The notes beneath the pieces are model-generated. The model did no database searches. It saw only the letters and a program-made list of their open reading frames with translations, and was not told the DNA's origin. Below, piece after piece: positions 33,752 through 38,113 of a stretch of 38,113 nt of DNA (positions are counted from its first letter, which is position 1; every line of letters begins with the position of its first letter). Source of the stretch: Acidobacteriota bacterium. GTDB lineage: Bacteria; Acidobacteriota; Polarisedimenticolia; Gp22-AA2. The position numbers and the translations under genes are program-made. The DNA lies in assembly GCA_003223165.1 (NCBI GenBank), contig QHXZ01000033.1, positions 1-38,113 of the forward strand, given 5' to 3'.

Positions 33752-34204
33752 ATGCATCCAGCTCACCGGTACCTGACGGTCGCGGCGCTCATCCTGGCGC
33801 TCCCCCTCCCGTTTGCCATCGGGGCGCAGGCCCGCGCCGCCGAGAAGAAAGAGGAGAAGCCCGAAGCGGAGCCGTTCGGGCGGTTCACGGTGGACCAGGT
33901 GGAGCGGCGCCTCGGCAAGCCCAACGTCTACGTCTTCGACGGCAACGACCCCACGACCTACGAGGCGAACCACCTGCCGGGCGCCGTGCGCCTGAATCAT
34001 GAGGAGATCAAGGAAGGGGTCCTGCCCAAGGACAAGGCCGCCACCCTCATCTTCTATTGTATGAACCTGCTCTGAATGGAGTGCCACCACGCGGCCCGGA
34101 GGGCCGTTGACCTGGGGTACGGCGACGTGTTCATCATGCCGTCGGGGATCATGGGGTGGGTCAAGGCGGGGAAGCCGATCGTGAAGGGGGGATCTCCGAG
34201 CTAG
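33752..34204 (+). CDS. Periplasmic rhodanese-domain protein with in-frame TGA, candidate selenoprotein
   Basis: Read through, this is a 150-residue protein: signal peptide (about 1-29), a charged linker, and a rhodanese domain (about 43-147). The ORF track stops at TGA 34073-34075, yet the same frame continues with MECHHAARRAVDLGYGDVF and IMGWVKAGKP, the ordinary second half of the domain, to TAG 34202-34204. The TGA (residue 108) falls in C-x-N-x-x-[TGA]-x-x-C-H-H, where related proteins, as I recall, carry Cys. A hairpin at 34092-34106 meets the bacterial SECIS rule. The extended stop forms CTAG with the convergent gene, as in two other pairs here. Alternatives: a nonsense mutation, a sequencing error, or reinitiation at the adjacent ATG. 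GGAGG precedes the start; TATACT at 33686-33691 may be its -10. Confidence 0.75.
34092..34106 (+). promoter_or_regulatory. Candidate bacterial SECIS hairpin
   Basis: CGGCCC-GGA-GGGCCG: a perfect 6-bp stem, plus one possible G-U pair, with a 3-nt loop that starts with G. There are 22 nt between the TGA and the loop. The published bacterial SECIS model, as I remember it, asks for roughly 16-37 nt, a small apical loop and a G in its first two positions. GC-rich DNA makes chance stems common, so this is support and not proof. Confidence 0.55.
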
Positions 34205-34923
34205 CGGGCCGCGGCGCTCGCGCCGCCGGGCTCGAGGTCGCTGAAGGAGGTGCTCGACTGGACTCCCGTCCAGGGCCTACCGTCGAGCTCGGCGTAAGGA
34301 TAGACGAAGTAGTTCAGCGCGTCGCCCTGCTGCGCCGGGTCGAGGCGGATGTCGCGTCCGCGGGTGAACAGGACCCGGTTCGCGTCATGGGCGCCGAAGA
34401 AGTAGTCGCGGCGCGCGGGATCTTTCCAGCCTTCCGAAGCATCCACCGGCACCCACCCCAGACCGTCGACCCAGAACCGCGCCCAGCAGTGATAACCGGC
34501 GATCTCGCCGCTCTTCCGGTCGCGCGGCAGCGGGAAGCCGATCTCGAACCGGGCGGGGATGCCGGCGGCACGCGCCATGCCGATGAAGAGCGCATGGAAG
34601 TCGGTGCAGTTCCCCTTCTTGACGTTGCAGGCGTAGATCGCGTCTCCCCGGCCCCAGCCCTCCCCCGTTTCTTCATGCATCTCGTAAGGCGCGGGGCTCT
34701 TGAGGGCGAGATCGGAGATGTCCTGCTGGGCGTCCGACGCCGGGACGGGAATCCAGATACGCAGCCGCCTGGCGTCCTTGGGAAGCTCTTTGGAACGGAC
34801 CGTGTACTTGAACTCGAAGGTGCGCGACGAAACCGGCTTCGATGCGTCGGCGGACATGGCGGCGGCCAGGGCGACCGATGCCGCCAACGCCATCGCCGCC
34901 AGGGGAACCCCTCGTCCTCGCAT
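34201..34923 (-). CDS. Exported transglutaminase-like protein, shorter than usual
   Basis: A 240-aa protein with a signal peptide (about 1-27) and a transglutaminase/papain-like core: catalytic Cys in KKGNCTDFHALFIGMARAAGIPARFE (about Cys106), His in AGYHCWARFW (about His145) and Asp in WVPVDASEGW (about Asp161). It may cleave or crosslink peptides in the envelope. Relatives I recall have some 80-100 more residues between the N-terminal RIWIPVPASD strand and GWGRGDAIYAC; here SPAPYE runs straight into MHEETGEGWGRG, suggesting an in-frame internal deletion. A perfect TATAAT ends 9 nt before the ATG with no ribosome binding site, so translation may be leaderless. Its stop shares CTAG with the rhodanese gene. 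Confidence 0.85.
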   Translation of the reverse strand: MRGRGVPLAAMALAASVALAAAMSADASKPVSSRTFEFKYTVRSKELPKDARRLRIWIPVPASDAQQDISDLALKSPAPYEMHEETGEGWGRGDAIYACNVKKGNCTDFHALFIGMARAAGIPARFEIGFPLPRDRKSGEIAGYHCWARFWVDGLGWVPVDASEGWKDPARRDYFFGAHDANRVLFTRGRDIRLDPAQQGDALNYFVYPYAELDGRPWTGVQSSTSFSDLEPGGASAAAR

Positions 34924-34931
34924 GCGGCGGG

Positions 34932-34962
34932 ATTATAGTCTCTACCAGCTCCGCCTTCTCAA
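34932..34962 (-). promoter_or_regulatory. Promoter for the transglutaminase-like gene, probably leaderless
   Basis: Minus strand TTGAGA, 19-nt spacer, TATAAT, then 8 nt to ATG 34923. The perfect -10 box is striking in this GC-rich DNA and overlaps the end region of the TIR-like gene. The start codon would coincide with the first transcribed bases. Confidence 0.55.
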
Positions 34963-35409
34963 GGCGTCCGACCTCTTTCCGGCAGCTTCGATCTCCTTCG
35001 TGAGGCGCTCGAGGTCGCGATCCCAGCTGTAGGCGGGGAACTCGACTCCGGGCGGGACCATCGGCTTCAGGCCCTGGGTGGGAGTGCGCCCATCCTCCCC
35101 CCTCATGTGGCCGATGTAGATGCCAAGCAGGCCGTTCTTCTGCGCGATCGACTGTTCGATCTCGTACTTGACCCATGGACGGTTCGCCGTCTCGGCGCCG
35201 ATCAGGACCACCGTCACCGAGGTGTTCTTGAGGTGCCTCTGGATCAAGCGTTCCATCCCTTCCCGCCCCTGCTTCTTCGCCTCCTCATGCTCGCCAGGAT
35301 CGAAGAACCCCGCCACCTCCCTCCCTGCAACACCGTCCGAGTTGCGGACCTGGCTCGCCCTCCAGAGATCGCCGTCGTGGTCAAAGCTGAAGAAAATCCG
35401 TCGTGCCAT
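34942..35409 (-). CDS. TIR-like (MTH538/DUF1863, ThsB-type) domain protein
   Basis: A 155-aa cytoplasmic protein that is almost entirely one TIR-like domain: strand A RRIFFSFDHDGDLWRASQVRN, an intervening FFDPGEHEEAKKQG, then NTSVTVVLIGAETANRPWVKYEIEQSIAQKNGLLGIYIGHM, where the Glu of WVKYEIE is the expected catalytic residue of NAD-consuming TIR enzymes. The Thoeris defence protein ThsB belongs to this family and makes a cyclic ADP-ribose-type signal. No ThsA (SIR2/SLOG or other effector) gene is next to it, so a defence role is unproven. GAGGGG lies upstream of ATG 35409. Neighbours are envelope and secreted proteins. Confidence 0.85.
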   Translation of the reverse strand: MARRIFFSFDHDGDLWRASQVRNSDGVAGREVAGFFDPGEHEEAKKQGREGMERLIQRHLKNTSVTVVLIGAETANRPWVKYEIEQSIAQKNGLLGIYIGHMRGEDGRTPTQGLKPMVPPGVEFPAYSWDRDLERLTKEIEAAGKRSDALRRRSW

Positions 35410-35566
35410 GATTCATCCCCTCGACCGACCGCCGCCTCGGCGATCGGGAGCCTCCGGAACCGGAAGGTATGTACGCCCTCGCAGGAGAGGACTCCATCCG
35501 GGAAACACCCGAATCGAGCGGCGGGGAAACCCTGGCAGATCTCGATCGTCAGGGGGGGCATGCAGT

Positions 35567-37141
35567 TTAAGGAGAGCTCTTGCTCTGCGCGGACGTCTCG
35601 CAGGCGTCGCCGACGCCATCCTTGCTGACATCGCTCTGGTCGGTGTTGGGGACGGTCGGGCAGTTGTCGCACGCATCGCCGACGAGATCGCCATCGGCGT
35701 CGATCTGGTCGGGATTGGGAACCCCGGGACAGTTGTCGTCGCAGTGTGCCGTCGAGCCGCCGGTGCAACGGTGGGCGGCGAACTGACCGTCGCCATCGCC
35801 ATCGTTGAGCACCCCGTCCTCGTCGAAGTCGGCGAGATCGACGTTGCGCGTGAAGACGTCCGCGTCACCGTTGCGCTGGTCGGTCCAGATGGCGTGCATC
35901 CTGCCTCCGGCGATGGTGCCCTGATCGTAATCACCGAAGCTCAGGCGGCCGCCCGGGAACACTCCATCCGATATCCGGATGTTGGGACCGAAGAAGACGC
36001 CCCCGTTGGTCGAGGTGGCCATGTAGACCGCGTAGCAACACCCATCGGGGCTGAGCCGGCGGTCCTTGAAGGTGACGTGGACGTGCCCCTCGTCGTCAGC
36101 GCTCACCGACGGCTGGTTCTGCCTGGCCTTCGTGCCCAAGGCGTCGTCGTTCACGCGCACGGGGGCGCTCCAATGATCGCCGCGATCGTCGGACCAGGCC
36201 AGCAGGATGTCGGGGTCCGCCAACCAGAAATACGACCACACGACGTAGATCCGGCCGCGATAGGGGCCGCGGCTCCGATCGACCGCGACGGGCGGGAAGA
36301 GAAAGCGCCCGTTCTGGCCTTTGAGCTCTACGGCCGGTTTGTTGATCGGGCCGTTGACCAGCCTGTGGCGTGAGAGCCAGGTCTCACCACCATCGAGGGA
36401 TCGGTCGAGGAAGACCTTTCCGTAGACCCCACCCCAGACAACATAGATTTCCCCGTCGGGGCCGACCATCGGCACGGTGCCCAATCCGTCGGCCGCGGGG
36501 CTCGAGATCGTCTTCGGCGCCGAAAAGGTCGCTCCATGATCGCGGCTCCTCGCGAAGACGAGGTGCGATCCCAGAGGAATCAAGGTGAAGTCGGCCCACG
36601 TGAGGTAGAGATCGTCGGAGGCCGGATCGACGCCGAGGAAGGGCTTGTCAGCCACGATAAGCGCGGGCAGGTCCGCGGTCTGCGAGAAGGTCTCGCCCTT
36701 GTCCGCCGAGCGGAAGACCAACAGGTGATCCTCCTCCTCAAATGTCACTGCATCCGTTCGGGTGAATAGAGCATTGATGTAGAAGGACCCGCCGCGATCG
36801 GCGACCACAGAAGGATCGCAGCTGTCGTCGAATCCCCCTTCGTTCGGAAGCGGCAGGCTGTGCCAGCTGGCCCCGCCATCGTGCGACCACCCGTACTCGA
36901 TCACGACGGACGTCGTGGTCGAGTCCCGGGTCACCTCGCACCAGACCGCGACGAGGTTGCGCGGATCGCCCGGATCGGCCGCCATGCTCGTCTCGACCTG
37001 CGGGTTACCCGAATGGTCCTGATTGATCCTCACATCGGCGGGCGGAGATGGCGAGCCGGCGGCAACGACGAACGCGGGTGCATGAGCGAGCGCCACAGCA
37101 AGAAGGACGATGAGCGCGAGGCCCACCTTCGAACGTGACAT
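35567..37141 (-). CDS. Secreted Asp-box (sialidase/BNR-like) protein with thrombospondin type 3 repeats
   Basis: A 524-aa exported protein. The start at 37141 ([11 protein letters not shown]) is chosen for AAGGAGG just upstream and an immediate signal peptide (about 1-28). The body is a beta-propeller with at least five Asp-box motifs: [32 protein letters not shown] and SDDRGDHW. The tail (about 440-515) has calcium-binding thrombospondin type 3 repeats ([42 protein letters not shown]). Sialidase catalytic residues are not evident, so an enzymatic role cannot be claimed; adhesion or glycan binding outside the cell is possible. It is divergent from the Ig-repeat protein across a 362-bp gap. 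Confidence 0.87.
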   Translation of the reverse strand: MSRSKVGLALIVLLAVALAHAPAFVVAAGSPSPPADVRINQDHSGNPQVETSMAADPGDPRNLVAVWCEVTRDSTTTSVVIEYGWSHDGGASWHSLPLPNEGGFDDSCDPSVVADRGGSFYINALFTRTDAVTFEEEDHLLVFRSADKGETFSQTADLPALIVADKPFLGVDPASDDLYLTWADFTLIPLGSHLVFARSRDHGATFSAPKTISSPAADGLGTVPMVGPDGEIYVVWGGVYGKVFLDRSLDGGETWLSRHRLVNGPINKPAVELKGQNGRFLFPPVAVDRSRGPYRGRIYVVWSYFWLADPDILLAWSDDRGDHWSAPVRVNDDALGTKARQNQPSVSADDEGHVHVTFKDRRLSPDGCCYAVYMATSTNGGVFFGPNIRISDGVFPGGRLSFGDYDQGTIAGGRMHAIWTDQRNGDADVFTRNVDLADFDEDGVLNDGDGDGQFAAHRCTGGSTAHCDDNCPGVPNPDQIDADGDLVGDACDNCPTVPNTDQSDVSKDGVGDACETSAQSKSSP

Positions 37142-37503
37142 GGCGGTCCTCCTTCCGTGATGAGGCGGCCTGATGTCGAGCCTGCCGGCCATATACGCTC
37201 AAAGAGGCCATCCGGCAAGTTCGATCGCCGCCCGGTGTCGACCGCCCCCCGGGATCGCGCGCAAGGCGGGAGCGAGCGACGCGGAGATCGGCGAGGTGAC
37301 CGCCGCGCTCGATACCCCCGCCGACCCTCGCCCGGGGCGGCCGCCGCAATTCGCCTCTGTCCGAGTTGTGCGGCAAGGTGCGGCCACCGGAGAACCCCGG
37401 AGCGCCCGATCAGGCCTCTCCTCTTCGTCGCTTGCGGGATTCACCTGAATGCACCGAGGTCTCGATAGGGCCAATCTTGGCGGCGCAGCGGGAGGGGATG
37501 CGC
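37142..37503. other. 362-bp divergent intergenic region, no confident gene
   Basis: It holds the ribosome binding sites of both flanking genes. ORFs 37157-37468 and 37173-37448 look like composition artefacts. The second contains ARKAGASDAEIGEVTAALD, which faintly recalls the C-terminal part of carboxymuconolactone decarboxylase/AhpD-like domains and may be a gene remnant. No convincing promoter, tRNA or repeat is seen. Confidence 0.5.
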
Positions 37504-38113
37504 ATGCGACTTCATCCGAGCCGTGTCCGGTGGCACCACGTCGTGGCTCTCTTGACGATCCTGGGGGGGTGGTGGATCTCGCCGCACCACGCTTTGGCGC
37601 AGCTGCCCGGCGATCTGATCGTCACCATCACGTCTCCGACCTCCGGCTCGACTGTCGCCGCGACGATCACCGTCAGCGCCAGCGTGAGCCCGGTGGGAGT
37701 GGTGGTCGGAGGTGTCCAGTTCAAGCTGGACGGCGGCAACCTGGGCGCGGAGGACACGTCGGCGCCCTATGCGGTCTCCTGGAACACCACCGGCGCCAGC
37801 AATGGATCGCACACCCTCGTTGCGATCGCGCGCGACGCGCTCGGTCTCACGTACGCTTCCAGCCCCGTCTCGGTGACCGTCTCCAATGCTCCGCCGCCCG
37901 ATACGACTCCGCCGACCGTGAGCATCACTTCCCCCGCCGGCGGCGCCACCGTCTCGGGCACCACTGCGGTCAGTGCGTCCGCTTCGGACAACGTCGGCGT
38001 TGTCGGTGTGCAGTTCCTGCTCGACGGCGCGGCCTTGGGCGCGGAGGACACGACTTCGCCCTACTCGGTCTCCTGGAACACCGCCAACACGAGCAATGGC
38101 TCCCACACCCTGA
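37504..38113 (+). CDS. Secreted protein with tandem Ig-like repeats, 3' end cut by the window
   Basis: An open frame with no stop before the window end, so absent from the ORF track. ATG 37504 is preferred to 37498 because GGAGG (37491-37495) is eight bases upstream. About 203 codons are visible. A long signal peptide (about 1-33, ending ALAQ) is followed by two bacterial Ig-like repeats of about 98 residues. Each starts with a TITSPxSGxTV or SITSPAGGATV strand and contains VGVQFxLDG, LGAEDT and PYxVSWNT, then NGSHTL. Such repeats usually form extended surface stalks. The C-terminal effector or anchor lies outside the window. Confidence 0.85.
   Translation, partial: MRLHPSRVRWHHVVALLTILGGWWISPHHALAQLPGDLIVTITSPTSGSTVAATITVSASVSPVGVVVGGVQFKLDGGNLGAEDTSAPYAVSWNTTGASNGSHTLVAIARDALGLTYASSPVSVTVSNAPPPDTTPPTVSITSPAGGATVSGTTAVSASASDNVGVVGVQFLLDGAALGAEDTTSPYSVSWNTANTSNGSHTL
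37747..38113 (+). repeat. Tandem coding repeat, 294-bp period
   Basis: GCGGAGGACACG at 37747 recurs at 38041 (294 bp = 98 codons), with close similarity continuing through the GTCTCCTGGAACACC segment. Reflects recent duplication of Ig-like domain units. Confidence 0.7.

Noticed and set aside
34076-34204. Separate small gene starting at the ATG right after the rhodanese TGA
   Set aside because: It has no own ribosome binding site and encodes exactly the missing half of a rhodanese domain in the same frame, so recoding or a nonsense mutation explains it better.
1-38113. CRISPR arrays, tRNA/rRNA genes, insertion sequences, prophage or attachment sites
   Set aside because: No regularly spaced repeats, no recognisable transposase, integrase or phage proteins, and no tRNA-like cloverleaf noticed on reading. 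A tRNAscan or CRISPR search would settle it.

Overview
The window is GC-rich, densely coding bacterial DNA with no tRNA, rRNA, CRISPR array, transposase or phage gene that I can see. A TonB receptor with an N-terminal carboxypeptidase-regulatory-like domain, RND efflux genes, secreted MopE-type and thrombospondin type 3 proteins and a TreT/DUF5752/OtsB/OtsA cluster suggest a diderm environmental bacterium. Acidobacteriota or a deltaproteobacteria-like lineage would fit, but this is inference and not proof. Genes are tightly packed, with many 1-14 nt overlaps. Three of the five convergent gene pairs share one CTAG as both stop codons.

Left part (1-8.2 kb): a small secreted Cys-rich protein; a probable metal-handling set (short His/Cys membrane protein, TonB-dependent receptor ending in a strong hairpin, and a P1B-like ATPase with an unusual Ala-Cys-Gly membrane motif); and, on the minus strand, a secreted protein translationally coupled to a frameshifted HExxH metalloprotease with PPC and MopE-type domains.

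Middle (8.3-18 kb): an RND adaptor/permease pair (+). A MocR/GntR-aminotransferase regulator faces a cupin-GNAT-PLP decarboxylase operon across a 105-bp AT-rich spacer carrying three related operator-like sites and back-to-back -35 elements. Then comes a compact minus-strand operon: a 40-aa secreted peptide ending in a cysteine cluster (absent as such from the ORF track), an ECF-like sigma factor and a six-TM Cys-containing membrane protein that is probably its anti-sigma.

18-30 kb: a 1369-aa membrane protein of unknown function with an internal duplication, a secreted phosphoesterase, and a hybrid histidine kinase. These are followed on the minus strand by a trehalose operon in which OtsA is membrane-anchored through a HAMP-like region and TreT offers a second route to trehalose.

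30-38 kb: a beta-barrel protein and a double-BON lipoprotein; a multi-TM protein coupled to a vWA lipoprotein; a periplasmic rhodanese; a short transglutaminase-like protein; a TIR-like (MTH538/ThsB-type) protein; a secreted Asp-box/TSP3 protein; and a truncated Ig-repeat protein running off the end.

The most notable observation is the rhodanese. Its ORF is interrupted by an in-frame TGA exactly where relatives carry the middle Cys of a C-x4-C-x2-C-H motif. The downstream frame completes the rhodanese domain, a hairpin fitting the bacterial SECIS rule lies 22 nt after the TGA, and the read-through stop forms the third shared CTAG. I call it a candidate selenoprotein that the ORF track truncates.
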